DNA of 64,000 nt from Salinigranum rubrum (GCF_002906575.1 NZ_CP026313.1:62001-126000), one strand, 5' to 3'. Positions 45,369 through 54,816 are shown, numbered from the stretch's first letter. Translations and numbers: made by a program. Notes: generated by a model from the letters alone, not told the origin.

Positions 45369-46307
45369 TCAGTAGCCATCGTAAGCCTCGTCAACCTCGT
45401 TTTCGGCGTCGACAGTCGTTCCGCGATTTTCCTCAAGCAGTTTCACGATCGCACTGATATCTTCGTCGCCGTAGCCATCGCGACTGGCCTGCGTAAATAA
45501 ATTGAACACGACGCTCGTTGTGATCATCGATTGATCCATCGACCTAGCCGTATCGAGTGCGAGTCCCACATCTTTCTTCCCTAAGTCGATGGTAAACCCC
45601 GCCTCGAAGTTGCGGTTCAACACGCGCGGCATCCGTTTGTGAAACTGGTTCGACGCGCCACCGCTCTTTCCAAGTACCTTAAGCATGACCTCTCCGTCGA
45701 TGTCTCGGGCCGCACCCAGCGAGACAGCTTCCATCGCCAGCAGCAGGTTCCCCATGGTCATGACATTGTTTATCAGTTTGATCATGTGGCCCGAATCAAT
45801 ATCACCGGTATAGTAGAGGTCCTCACCGAGGTGCTCGAGGACTGTCTGGGTCCGCTCGTCGTCAAAGACCTCCTGACGACCACCGACCATGATTGTCAGC
45901 GTGCCATCGCGACTCTCTTCGGGACCCCCGCTCACGGGTGCGCCGAGTACATCGATATCGTGCGTAGCAGCCTCTTCAGCGAGTTCTGTCGCCATATCGG
46001 GACTGATCGTGCTCATCTCCAGAACGATGAGGCCAGGGTCACCACTCTGGAATATGCCGTCGCCGCCCCGATATACTTCTTTGACAGCAGATGCCTTCGG
46101 GAGGCTTGTGATCATAATGTCGACGTCCGCAGCGACCGCGGCGGGTGAGTCCCGTGTCGTACCGCCAGATTCACGGAACTTGCTGATAGCAGCGTCGCTG
46201 ACGTCGAACCCGCAAACGGGAAAGCCGGACGAGAGGAGATTTTGCGCCATGTTACCCCCCATCTTCCCGAGTCCAATCATTCCGATATCAATGCTTTTCT
46301 TCAGCAT
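45369..46307 (-). CDS. 3-hydroxyisobutyrate dehydrogenase / tartronate semialdehyde reductase-like
   Basis: A 312-residue beta-hydroxyacid dehydrogenase from ATG 46307 (MLKKSIDIGMIGLGKMGGNM). The Rossmann motif GLGKMGGNMAQNL is at residues 12-24, the substrate-binding motif appears as GAPVSGGPEESRDGTLTIMV near 125, and the catalytic Lys lies in GHMIKLINNVMTMGNLLLAM near 175. DLGKKDVGLALDTARSMDQS completes the family pattern. It reduces or oxidises a 3-hydroxy acid with NAD(P). It is a paralog of the protein at 55944-56888 (shared MGGNMA and FTIDLGKKD or FTVDLTTKD). It is downstream of the Tct transporter genes on the same strand. Confidence 0.85.
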   Translation of the reverse strand: MLKKSIDIGMIGLGKMGGNMAQNLLSSGFPVCGFDVSDAAISKFRESGGTTRDSPAAVAADVDIMITSLPKASAVKEVYRGGDGIFQSGDPGLIVLEMSTISPDMATELAEEAATHDIDVLGAPVSGGPEESRDGTLTIMVGGRQEVFDDERTQTVLEHLGEDLYYTGDIDSGHMIKLINNVMTMGNLLLAMEAVSLGAARDIDGEVMLKVLGKSGGASNQFHKRMPRVLNRNFEAGFTIDLGKKDVGLALDTARSMDQSMITTSVVFNLFTQASRDGYGDEDISAIVKLLEENRGTTVDAENEVDEAYDGY

Positions 46308-46447
46308 ATTACACTCTCTCTTGTTCAAACGCACATATTAATTATGGGGGATCATCTCGTTAGTTCGACAGATATCCTAAGGAGGCACCAGTCGTCCGGA
46401 AAACAACACGTGTCGAACACGCAATTCCGGTCAATTGCTGCCGTGTA

Positions 46448-47985
46448 CTACTGAGCAGCATCGTTCTGGAGTAGTCGCGCCGCCGCGATAACTCGCTTGA
46501 GAATTGGGAACAGCAACACAATCAAAGAGATTGCCAAGATCGACAGTGCGATCGGACTTGTAAAGATGATGTCCAGTGATCCACCAGAGAGCGCGAGCGA
46601 GCGCCGGAGATTCGTTTCGGCGATCGGGCCGAGGATCATCCCGAGGACGATCGGTGCGAGCGGGTACTCGTTGGTTCGAAGCAGATACCCGAGGATACCG
46701 ACTCCGAACATGATCCACATGTCGAGGAGATTACCCCGGATCGCGAACGCGCCCAGAAGTGCCATCACAAAGATGACCGGCCAGAGATATCGTTGCGGGA
46801 TACTGATCACGCGAGCCCAGACTGACGCACCCAACAGTCCGACAACGAGGACGACGACGTAGACGAGGAAGAAGCCGAAAAAGATGGAGTACACGAGCGC
46901 TGTGTCTCCGCTGAACATGGACGGCCCCGGTCGGAACCCGTGGACCAGAAGTGCCCCGATCAGAATCGCGCTCACGGAGTCACCGGGGATACCTAAGGTT
47001 AGCGCCGGAATAAGTGCGCCCGCCGTACTGGCGTTATTCCCTGACTCAGCCGACGCGATACCGTGGATGTTACCCTCGCCAAAAGGTGGCGTAGGAAGTT
47101 TTCCTTTCAGGATCCCTATCCACCGTTTCGCTTCGTTGTACGTAACGAAACAAGCGATAGTCCCACCGACGCCGGGGAGCGCACCGAGGAAGCCGCCGAG
47201 AACGCTCGAACCGACCGTCGTTCCGGAGATCGATTTCAGGTCGCTCGTATTCGGCAGCATGTTCCTCAGTTGTAGTTCCTGTCTCGGAACCGACTTTTCG
47301 ATCCCCTTGATGTAACGGTCGATCCCCTCAGAGAGGGCGAACAGGCCGACCATAGCGACGATGAAGTCGACGCCAGCGGTGAGCGTCGGGATACCGAAGG
47401 CGAATCTGCTGAAACCGATCATCGGATCAAGGCCGATCGTCGCGAGGAACATCCCCAGCAGCCCCGAAAGCAGACCTCTGTTCAGGTTCTCGCTACTGAC
47501 GCTCGAGATGATAGTGAGACCGAACACCGCCAGCGCGAAGAACTCGGGAGAGCGAAAATTGAGCGCGACCTTGGCAATCTGCGGCGCCATTACCGCCAGG
47601 ATCACGACGCCGATCATCCCCCCACCGCCGAGGCGACTGTCGAGATACTGATCGCCCGACCGGCCTGTCCCTGGTTCGACATTGGAAATCCGTCGAAGAT
47701 CGTTGCTGCCGCGGCGGGCGTTCCCGGCGTCCGGATGAGGATCGCCGGGATTGATCCCGCGTACATCGCACCCCCGTAGATCCCCAGCAGCAACATCAAC
47801 CCAGGGACAGGCTCCATGGTAAAGGTGAACGAGACGAACAAGGCCACAGACATGGTTCCGCTTACGCCAGGAATCGCGCCTCCGACGATTCCGAGGACGA
47901 CGCCCGCAATTAGTAGTGTCAGCGGTAACGGTTGTAACACCAGCTCACTCGCCGCTAGAAGGTTAGCTAGAATGTTCATTTCCAA
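46448..47985 (-). pseudogene. tctA: Tripartite tricarboxylate transporter large permease TctA, single-base frameshift
   Basis: The first part from ATG 47985 has the TctA hallmarks VVLGIVGGAIPGVSGTMSVA and GIYGGAMYAGSIPAILIRTP, with GTPAAAATIFDGFPM, and runs to ISTVASAVGG. The second part continues MIGVVILAVMAPQIAKVALN, with VTYNEAKRWIG and GIPGDSVSAILIGALLVHGF. The break is at a six-C run (47618-47623); one more base restores a 512-residue, ~12-helix permease of normal length. All conserved regions are present on either side. Together with TctB and TctC it imports a tri- or dicarboxylate driven by the ion gradient. The homopolymer site makes a sequencing error likely. Confidence 0.85.
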
Positions 47986-48123
47986 AACGTACTGTCATCC
48001 ATTACTAAGAATCTTTGCATGATTGACGATTACAAATTGTCGGGACGATCGTCTGCTCCAGTGTGGTGATCGGCTACTACGACCGGGATGTATCGGGTCG
48101 GCGTGACCCGACGATCATCCAGG

Positions 48124-48612
48124 TCAAGAGAGGAGGTTTGCGAGGAACGGAATTTCGGGGAGCGGTAGTGAGAGAAATTCCGAGAACAGATAATGTAACA
48201 CAACCGGCGTAACGATGGTGATCAATACCCGGCGCTTGAATGTCACGCCGGAGTACGCCGCGATCAAATAGAGATAGATCGCCGTCGAGATGATGAACCC
48301 GATGAGCGGGATCACAAAAATGTACGCAGCGAACAGGCCGACAACGGTGAGGAACGTCTTCGCATCGGCCAGCTCGATCTGCTGGTGTGAGTCGGCCTCG
48401 AACTTTCGTCTCGTAACGATGTCGATACTCGCGAGCACGACGATCGCGATCCCGAGCAACTGCGGGAAAAAGCCCGCACCGGGAGCACGGGTCGTACCCG
48501 ACGGAAACGAGGAGCTAACGTAGACGATCGCAATTCCGAGAGCGATAAACAGGACTGACGAGAGTTCGTCGCGTACAGCGATACTCGTGTGTACCATGTC
48601 GATATTGATCAC
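48124..48612 (-). CDS. tctB: Tripartite tricarboxylate transporter small permease TctB
   Basis: A 162-residue protein with four membrane helices (LFIALGIAIVYVSSSFP, QLLGIAIVVLASIDIV, FLTVVGLFAAYIFVIPLIGF, ISTAIYLYLIAAYSG) and the TctB phrase RAPGAGFFPQLLGIAI. The start at 48612 overlaps the TctC stop (ATGA), which supports it; ATG 48597 is an alternative. TctA starts 138 bases after its stop. It forms the small membrane subunit of the importer. Confidence 0.85.
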   Translation of the reverse strand: MINIDMVHTSIAVRDELSSVLFIALGIAIVYVSSSFPSGTTRAPGAGFFPQLLGIAIVVLASIDIVTRRKFEADSHQQIELADAKTFLTVVGLFAAYIFVIPLIGFIISTAIYLYLIAAYSGVTFKRRVLITIVTPVVLHYLFSEFLSLPLPEIPFLANLLS

Positions 48613-49595
48613 TCTGTTTCCATCAGCTGGGCTGGTTCCTCGAAGGAGTTAAACTGTGATTCGATGTACTCGGGAAGCTCGTCCGGACCGCGGTTGACGA
48701 GCCCGTAGCCGCGCTCGGACATCCATGATTGGTACTCATCGGTCTCCCAACCTGTATTTAGAATGTCGTATAGCGTCTGAGCACGCTCCTGTGACATGTC
48801 CGGCGGCGCGACGAAGATCCGCCAGACTGCGACTTCCCACTCGTATCCCGCCTCAGGGAACGTCGGGGTATCAGGGAGGATATCAAGCCGTTCATTTCCC
48901 ATCACGCCAAGCACTTCGAGTGGCCCGTCTTCGATCTGCGAAATAGCATCGCCTGCACCGACGGTCGTGCCATGGACTTCCCCGTTCAGGGTGGCCTGGA
49001 TCGCGTTCGCCGCTCCCTCAGCGTACGGGACGATGTTCAGTTCCACGTTCATCACGTCGCCCAGTCCAGCTGCCGCGAGGTGATCGATATTCCCGAGCCC
49101 GCCGGGACCGATAGTGACTTCACTGGGGTTCTCGGAAGCGTATTGCTGGAACTCTTCGAGGGAGCCGTAGGGCGTATCCTCGTGGACGATGAGTGTTCGC
49201 GGATCGGAATTGTACTGAAAGATCGGCGTAAAGTCCGTCGGCGCAAAATCCGCCAGCCCGATGTGCGGAAGTATACAGAGCGTACTCGAGATGAGCCCGA
49301 TCGTGTATCCGTCAGGCTCGGCGTTCAAGACCTCGCTCTGGCCGACTGTCCCCGACGCACCGGTGACATTCTCGACGACGAACTGATGGTCACTGTTGTC
49401 TTCAACGACGTTGACCAACTGTCGAACGGTCTGATCCGTTCCGCCACCGGCGGACCACGGGACAACGGTTCTGATCTCCTGTGATGGATATTCGCCCCCA
49501 CCCGAAAGACTCTGTTCGGTACATCCAGCCAATCCAACGATACCCGATGCTGCTGCTACCTGCACTAACTGCCGTCTGGTCAATCGCTCAACCAT
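48609..49595 (-). CDS. tctC: Tripartite tricarboxylate transporter substrate-binding lipoprotein TctC
   Basis: A 328-residue protein starting MVERLTRRQLVQVAAASGIV with twin Arg and a lipobox (VGLAGC), so exported and lipid-anchored. The Bug/TctC pattern is clear: IRTVVPWSAGGGTDQTVRQL, FVVENVTGASGTVGQSEVLN, GYTIGLISSTLCILPHI, EVTIGPGGLGNIDHLAAAGL and GEVHGTTVGAGDAISQIEDG. It captures a carboxylate outside and delivers it to TctAB. Homologs bind citrate, tricarballylate, itaconate-like or aromatic acids, so the ligand is not predicted. It is the first gene of a CBA operon. Confidence 0.9.
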   Translation of the reverse strand: MVERLTRRQLVQVAAASGIVGLAGCTEQSLSGGGEYPSQEIRTVVPWSAGGGTDQTVRQLVNVVEDNSDHQFVVENVTGASGTVGQSEVLNAEPDGYTIGLISSTLCILPHIGLADFAPTDFTPIFQYNSDPRTLIVHEDTPYGSLEEFQQYASENPSEVTIGPGGLGNIDHLAAAGLGDVMNVELNIVPYAEGAANAIQATLNGEVHGTTVGAGDAISQIEDGPLEVLGVMGNERLDILPDTPTFPEAGYEWEVAVWRIFVAPPDMSQERAQTLYDILNTGWETDEYQSWMSERGYGLVNRGPDELPEYIESQFNSFEEPAQLMETE

Positions 49596-49714
49596 AACCG
49601 CGTATCATTGAGAGAGCGTAAAGTCTTTACTGTTTTCAAAAATAGTGAATTTCTCCATGTTCGAGTGTTGAAGAGCATCGACATGATCTTACTACCCGCC
49701 GACCAGTCGCTCCC

Positions 49715-50225
49715 TCAGCCACCCATCCATCGACGATGCCACGAGATCGCCGTTTCGAGGTCGTGCCGGATATTTCCACCGCCAGCGTCCACTCTGTCGA
49801 GGGAGCCACGCAACCTGTCTCTGAACGATGGGTGCGCACAGTTGTCGATCAACGCCGTCGCGCGTTCGAGGGGCACCGTTCCGCGGAGATCGGCGATGCC
49901 CTGGTCGGTGATCACGACGTCCACGTCGTGCTCGGGATTGTCGACGTGAGGCACCATCGGGACTATCCGCGAGATCTCGCCGCCTTTCGCCGTCGAACCC
50001 AACGCCATGACAGAGAGGTGCGCGTTCCTCGCGAAATCGCCACTGCCGCCGACGCCGTTTAGCATCCTCGTACCGTTAGTGCGTGGAGTTCGCGTGGCCG
50101 TAGAGGTCCATATAGGGGACGGGATTGACCGCAATGAGACCGAAGTGGTCAACGAGCGCCGCCGCCGCTGTCACGGCGACGATAGGAACGTCTCCGTTGA
50201 TTCGCTGGGAAATCCACTCACTCAT
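49715..50225 (-). pseudogene. Acetyl-CoA hydrolase / CoA-transferase remnant with internal deletion
   Basis: A short N-terminus from ATG 50225 (MSEWISQRINGDVPIVAVTA) fuses directly to the C-terminal domain: GLIAVNPVPYMDLYGHANST, then after a one-base shift TRMLNGVGGSGDFARNAHLS and VVITDQGIADLRGTVPLERA. GVGGSGDF and the ITDQG phrase are diagnostic of the acetyl-CoA hydrolase/4-hydroxybutyrate CoA-transferase family, normally 430-500 residues. About 250 residues including the catalytic Glu region are lost, so it is dead. Its start overlaps the end of the MaoC gene, as in an operon. Confidence 0.75.
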
Positions 50226-50824
50226 CAAGAGTCTCCGGTTGCGTTCCGATACCTTCGGGCCAGCTGGTCGGTTTTGCGGCCGTCGGTTTGGTGTGTGACC
50301 GTTTGAGGACCATGACCGTCCGTTCGAGCGAAAGTGTCTTGCTGTCGTCCTGATTATACGCTCGTAGCTCCACAGTGACGAAGCAGACGTGCTCGCGGGA
50401 CTCACTCCTCTCGCTTTTTTATGATTTCAGACTCGGCAAACAGCGTATCCCCGTGGAAGACGGGGGCATGGTTTCGGATATCGTTGTATCCGAGGTTGGC
50501 TGTCGCGTTCGCGCTAATGTCGATGACGCTCATTCCGATGGCCAGCGCGATGATGAAAGTCCCGTCAACGAGGCGTTCACCGAACTCAGCCTCGACAGCG
50601 TACGCCTCGTTGAAGTGCATCGAACTCAGGTTCATCGTCAAGTTCGTCAGCCAGACGTTGTCCGTTTCCGTCACCGTCAGACCGTACGGGTGTTTGTAGA
50701 TGTCGCCGATGGCGAAATCTTCATCATAGCGTCCCTGCCAGCCAGTTACTAGGCTCCGCTCGCTAGTAAATGTCACAGCGTGTTTGAGATAGTTCACTAC
50801 AGGACGTTTTATAATTTTGGTCAA
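50218..50824 (-). pseudogene. MaoC-family (R)-hydratase, one frameshift
   Basis: It starts MTKIIKRPVVNYLKHAVTFT and shows the hot-dog fold pattern LTMNLSSMHFNEAYAVEAEF, GERLVDGTFIIALAIGMSVI and HAPVFHGDTLFAESEIIKK. The Asp/His region of MaoC hydratases is seen as MHFNE and the G-x-L-x-x-G turn. A one-base excess (or two missing) near 50403, just after KKREE, shifts to SREHVCFVTVELRAYNQDDS and SLERTVMVLKRSHTKPTAAK, ending ETLDE at 50218. The corrected length is ~201 residues, normal for mesaconyl- or itaconyl-CoA-type hydratases. It would hydrate an enoyl-CoA. The break follows an A6 run and a GAGGAG repeat, so an error is possible. Confidence 0.75.
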
Positions 50825-50868
50825 ATAACGAATCGAAGATCACCGACTCGCTCGATGTGTATACTTAT

Positions 50869-51816
50869 TTACTCGAACGCCTCGATAAGTTCCGGAATCA
50901 CCTCGAACAAGTCCCCAACGATACCGTAGTCGGCGATGTCGAAGATCGGCGCGTCGGGATCAGTGTTGATCGCAATGATCGTATCTGCTCCTTTCATGCC
51001 GGCCACGTGCTGAACAGCCCCAGAGATACCGATGGCGATGTACACATCAGGAGTGACCTCCTTACCGGACTGACCAACCTGCCGGGCGCGTGGGAGCCAA
51101 CCGTTGTCGACGATGGGACGCGACGCGGCGAGCGTTGCTCCGAGGGTGTCCGCGAGTTCTTCTATCAGCGAGAGGTTGTCCTCGTCTTCGATCCCGCGAC
51201 CGATCGAGACAATAAAGTTCGCCGAAGAAATGTCTACGTCGCCTTCCATCGTCTCTTCGAATCCGAGTAGCGTCGATCGAACGGACGCCTCGTCGATTCC
51301 CGAGTCGAAGTCGACGCGTTCTGCACTCCCATCGGCTTCCGTTGGCTCCCACGTCCGCCCGCGGATCGTGACGACGGCCGGGGTCGGCGTCTGAACAGTC
51401 GTCTGGACCTTTGACCCGTACATTTCACGCGTCAGCACGAGGCCAGCCTCGCTGGAGAAATCAACGACATCGGTGACGATTGGGATGCCGAGTCTGTTCG
51501 CAACAGCCGGGGCATAGCCCAGACCGTTCACGCTGTTGGGAGTCAGGACGATATCGGGTCTGATCTCATCGTACAGCGCAGTGACCGCCTGCGTGTAGAC
51601 CGTTGGCTGGAACTCTATCCCGTGGTTGATCGTGTATATCGTCGAGACGCCTTCCTTTTTTAGAGCATTCGCGAACTCGTCAACGTTTCCACCGACGACC
51701 ACGAGATCGAGTTCGCCACCGACGGCATCGGCCAGTTGGTGGCCAGCAGTGACGATTTCGTAGCTCTCATCCCGGAGTTCACCTTGCCGGTGCTCGGCAA
51801 CGGCGAGGACACTCAT
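50869..51816 (-). CDS. etfA: Electron transfer flavoprotein alpha subunit
   Basis: A 315-residue protein starting MSVLAVAEHRQGELRDESYE. The C-terminal FAD-binding signature is plain: PRARQVGQSGKEVTPDVYIA, GISGAVQHVAGMKGADTIIA and INTDPDAPIFDIADYGIVGD, with FIVSIGRGIEDEDNLSLIEE before it. It pairs with EtfB, whose stop overlaps its start by four bases. ETF takes electrons from acyl-CoA or other flavin dehydrogenases. The cytochrome b/HdrD-like protein at 18318-20450 is a candidate acceptor. No acyl-CoA dehydrogenase is encoded in the window, so the donor is elsewhere or is one of the flavoproteins here. Confidence 0.9.
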   Translation of the reverse strand: MSVLAVAEHRQGELRDESYEIVTAGHQLADAVGGELDLVVVGGNVDEFANALKKEGVSTIYTINHGIEFQPTVYTQAVTALYDEIRPDIVLTPNSVNGLGYAPAVANRLGIPIVTDVVDFSSEAGLVLTREMYGSKVQTTVQTPTPAVVTIRGRTWEPTEADGSAERVDFDSGIDEASVRSTLLGFEETMEGDVDISSANFIVSIGRGIEDEDNLSLIEELADTLGATLAASRPIVDNGWLPRARQVGQSGKEVTPDVYIAIGISGAVQHVAGMKGADTIIAINTDPDAPIFDIADYGIVGDLFEVIPELIEAFE

Positions 51817-52607
51817 GGCTGGACGATCCCTCTGTCGGCGAGAACGTCGGCGAGACGCTTAGCCTGTGACTCGGCGTCCCCCTCGAAGTACTCCGTGTCT
51901 GTCCCCGATTCGGGCTCGTATAGTCCCGAAAGGGTGATCGTGCTCTCGGCAAGTTCATGATCAACTCCGAGGTCGTCGAGCGACTGGATCGAGACCGGCT
52001 TGCGCTGCGCCTGTCGGATGCCACGCAAGCTGGCGTACCTGGGCTCGTTGATACCGGTCTGGACAGAAAAGACGGCGGGAAGCGGGACCCGGACCCGTTC
52101 TTCCAGCCCGCCTTCGAGTTCTCGCCGTACTTCTGCAGTCTCGTCTTCAGCATCGATGTCGAGCGAAGTAACCACCGCGGCCCAATCGAATCCAATCGCA
52201 TCCGCTAAAGAGACGCCCGTCGCACCGAAACCGTCGTCGTGTGCCTGAACGCCTGTGAGAACGAGACCGGGCGACTCTTGTGCTACTACTGCCGCGAGGA
52301 TCGCCGTCTTCGATCCCACGTCGAGCAAATCCTGCGTCTTGAGTGTGTCGTCCCAGACTCGGATGGACCGATCCGCACCTTTCGCGAGCGCAGTTCGAAT
52401 CGTCTCCTCGCTGCGCTCCGGCCCGATCGTAACCGTGATGACCTCATCGGCGAGACCGTCCTCCCGACTCCGAACAGCCGCCTCCAAGGCGTATTCGTCC
52501 CATTCGTTTATTGAATACGTGAGATCCTTCTCCGCAATCGATGTTCCGTCTATTTCGAAGTCGTCAGCGACGACCGCGGACTCCTTTACCGTGACAAGGA
52601 TTTTCAT
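51813..52607 (-). CDS. etfB: Electron transfer flavoprotein beta subunit
   Basis: A 264-residue protein starting MKILVTVKESAVVADDFEID. ETF-beta features include INEWDEYALEAAVRSRED, VITVTIGPERSEETIRTALA with GADRSIRV, VLTGVQAHDDGFGATGVSLA, and the signature LPAVFSVQTGINEPRYASLR with GIRQAQRKP. The AMP-binding region looks complete. It is the first gene of the etfBA pair. The 248 bases upstream (52608-52855) are A/T-rich on both sides (CAAATAATAATATCGG; TTTATTTGTCATCATATATAG), likely promoter sequence, with no gene recognised. Confidence 0.9.
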   Translation of the reverse strand: MKILVTVKESAVVADDFEIDGTSIAEKDLTYSINEWDEYALEAAVRSREDGLADEVITVTIGPERSEETIRTALAKGADRSIRVWDDTLKTQDLLDVGSKTAILAAVVAQESPGLVLTGVQAHDDGFGATGVSLADAIGFDWAAVVTSLDIDAEDETAEVRRELEGGLEERVRVPLPAVFSVQTGINEPRYASLRGIRQAQRKPVSIQSLDDLGVDHELAESTITLSGLYEPESGTDTEYFEGDAESQAKRLADVLADRGIVQP

Positions 52608-52855
52608 AACACGTGGTGGATTTCAGAGTGCGTCACAAATAATAATATCGGTCGGTCTAACTGGTGTGTAACCGATCAGGTCAATCGTGAGCCGTCATCT
52701 CTCCCGTTCTTTGTATCGCTGATCGTCGAACGAACGAGGTGGGATCTAGTCAAGTGGTGCTCTTTTTCGGTCCCGGAAAGTTTATTTGTCATCATATATA
52801 GTTTTGACATAGCGTTGACAATCTCCGATTTCGCAGAGTATAATCTCTCGCTTTA

Positions 52856-54186
52856 GATCAGCGACTTCTCCGAGAGGTAATCCAACAGACGAACGCACTC
52901 ACACTCTATGCACTTGGGTGTACCATCGGAGGGTTCACCAGCCAGCCAAGTAAGAGCCTCAGTCGAACGTACGGCAATCGAGCACCTTGAGACGACGGTG
53001 CGACCATCCTCGGGAGCAACCGAACCATCCCGACAGAGTACACCGCGCTCGTCAACTCGACGATGGGACGGTATCTGGACTTCAACGAATGTAACACCAC
53101 TGGCGAGTCGGTCTGCCATCCCAGCGATCACATACCGGCGCTCGTCTCGGTGGCGGAAGAAGAAGATACGAGCGGGGCAGAACTTCTTGAAGCGATCGTG
53201 CTCGCCTACGAGATTCAGGGTCGTGGATTCGATACCGGCACCATCTGGAACAGGGGATTCGACTACGTCACGTGGGGTGCCCACGCCGTAGCAGTGGCGG
53301 CCGGGGAGTTGATCGGACTCTCTCAACAGGAGTTGACCGATGCGCTCGGAATCGCCGTCATGTCGAACAACGGACTCATTATCTCCAGGCGCGATGCCGT
53401 TTCGAACTGGAAAGCGATCGTCCAGCCCTACGCGACGCACAACGTGATCCAGGCCTGCCAGATGGCCAGGGACGGGCCCACGGGACCCGGACATGCGTTT
53501 GAGGGAGACAGAGGGTTCTTCGAAGCGGTTTCTGGCGGCGAAGTGTTGTTCGACGACCTCGGTGGATGTAGCGGAAGGTTCCGAATCCTCGGAACGAGTT
53601 TCAAGACGTTTGCCTGCGGCTATTTCTCGCACCCATCGCTGACGGTACTCGACATCATTACCGAGCACAATCTCGAAGCCAAAGACCTCGAAGAGATCGA
53701 CATCCATACGTTCGATCACGCCATACAGATCTACGCGAGCTGCCCGGAGAAGTGGTGAACCGATCTCAACAGGGAAACAGCAGACCACAGCCTTCCGTAC
53801 AATGTCTCGGTTGTCGTACTCGACCGGAAAGTGACCCCGCGGCAGTACCGCGAAGATTACCTCACGAACAGTCGCGTCCACGAGATGACGCAGAAAGTCT
53901 CGGCCGTCGAAGATGGGTCGTTGAACGCACACCGACGTGAGAATCCACGACATGTTCCTTCAATTGTCAGGATTACCACGACCGACGGTGAGGAATATGA
54001 GACAAGAGTTGGCTATCCCAGCGGCCATCCGGAACGACCGATATCCGACGCTGAAATCGAGGGAAAAAGCGGTCGCTGTCTACGGAGTATATGACCGAAC
54101 GGCAGATTCAACAGATCATCCACGACTGTACCGAACTGCACGAACTCAATCGCGCCAAGGATCGCGTCCAGCACCTCATCGTTTAG
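52856..54186 (+). pseudogene. MmgE/PrpD family pseudogene
   Basis: Family sequence is spread over several frames. First LYALGCTIGGFTSQPSKSL and, after a shift, GSNRTIPTEYTALVNSTMGR with YLDFNECNTTGESVCHPSDH. The long central part runs from 53063 through KTFACGYFSHPSLTVLDIIT to an in-frame TGA at 53756-53758. It continues in frame with RETADHSLPYNVSVVVLDRK and ITTTDGEEYETRVGYPSGHP. One more base change near 54065, in an A5 run, leads to TERQIQQIIHDCTELHELNR and TAG at 54184. At least four lesions including a nonsense codon show genuine loss. It is a distant relative of the intact gene at 31653-33035. Confidence 0.8.
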
Positions 54187-54277
54187 GCCAGTGTCCAGGA
54201 TACAGACCAGTCTTTTTGTTCCTCATCACCAGTCCCAAGCCGAATTGTATCGCTATCGGGGCTCAGACCACCGAGTA

Positions 54278-54287
54278 ACACTTATGC
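54278..54287 (+). promoter_or_regulatory. TATA-like box, leaderless-type promoter for the ComDE-like pair
   Basis: ACACTTATGCC is centred about 27 bases before ATG 54310, right after the PrpD pseudogene. Confidence 0.45.
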
Positions 54288-54309
54288 CACCGCTCCGATA
54301 TGGACGAGT

Positions 54310-54816
54310 ATGTCATGGGAAGAAGACGCGTTTCACGCACTCAAGGAGAGTGAGATCGACTTCATAGCATACCTTCCGGACACGGTACTCGATGGATTGC
54401 TCAATCGTCTTATAGACGACAACGAGTTTCAGACAGTCCGAGTGGCCCGGGAAGAGGAAGCCGTCTCACTGCTCAGCGGCGTCTGGCTCGGTGGCGGCCG
54501 AGGCGCGTTGATCTGTCAATCGAGCGGGCTCGCCAACTGTTTCAACGCGCTCGGCTCGCACGCGATCCCCGCCGAGTTACCGTTTCTCGGGATCGTGACC
54601 CGGCGTGGCGCCATCGGCGAACACAACCGGGCACAGGTCGCTGCCGGATACGGGCTGCCACGGATGCTCAACGACCTCGGGGTCCGGAACTATCAGCTCG
54701 AAAACGCCGACGCCGCCAAATCTGAGACCGCCTTAGCGGCCGAGACGGCGTTCGCGACGAAGGAGCCGTACGTACTTTTCCTAGAGCGGACCCTCACGGG
54801 AGGCAAAGATGACTGA
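54310..54816 (+). CDS. TPP-dependent decarboxylase alpha subunit, sulfopyruvate decarboxylase (ComD)-like
   Basis: A 168-residue protein starting MSWEEDAFHALKESEIDFIA. It matches the pyrimidine-binding (alpha) domain of split thiamine-diphosphate decarboxylases: YLPDTVLDGLLNRLIDDNEF, the TPP-activating Glu in VRVAREEEAVSLLSGVWLGG, and ALICQSSGLANCFNALGSHA with PAELPFLGIVTRRGAIGEHN. Known relatives are sulfopyruvate decarboxylase ComDE of coenzyme M synthesis and phosphonopyruvate decarboxylase. Haloarchaea do not make coenzyme M, so another 2-oxo acid is the likely substrate. It overlaps the beta-subunit gene by 8 bases. Confidence 0.8.
   Translation: MSWEEDAFHALKESEIDFIAYLPDTVLDGLLNRLIDDNEFQTVRVAREEEAVSLLSGVWLGGGRGALICQSSGLANCFNALGSHAIPAELPFLGIVTRRGAIGEHNRAQVAAGYGLPRMLNDLGVRNYQLENADAAKSETALAAETAFATKEPYVLFLERTLTGGKDD

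Noticed and set aside
52853-53953. A 366-codon open frame on the minus strand
   Set aside because: It is the shadow of the PrpD-family pseudogene on the plus strand, whose conserved family motifs account for the region; the minus-strand translation resembles nothing.
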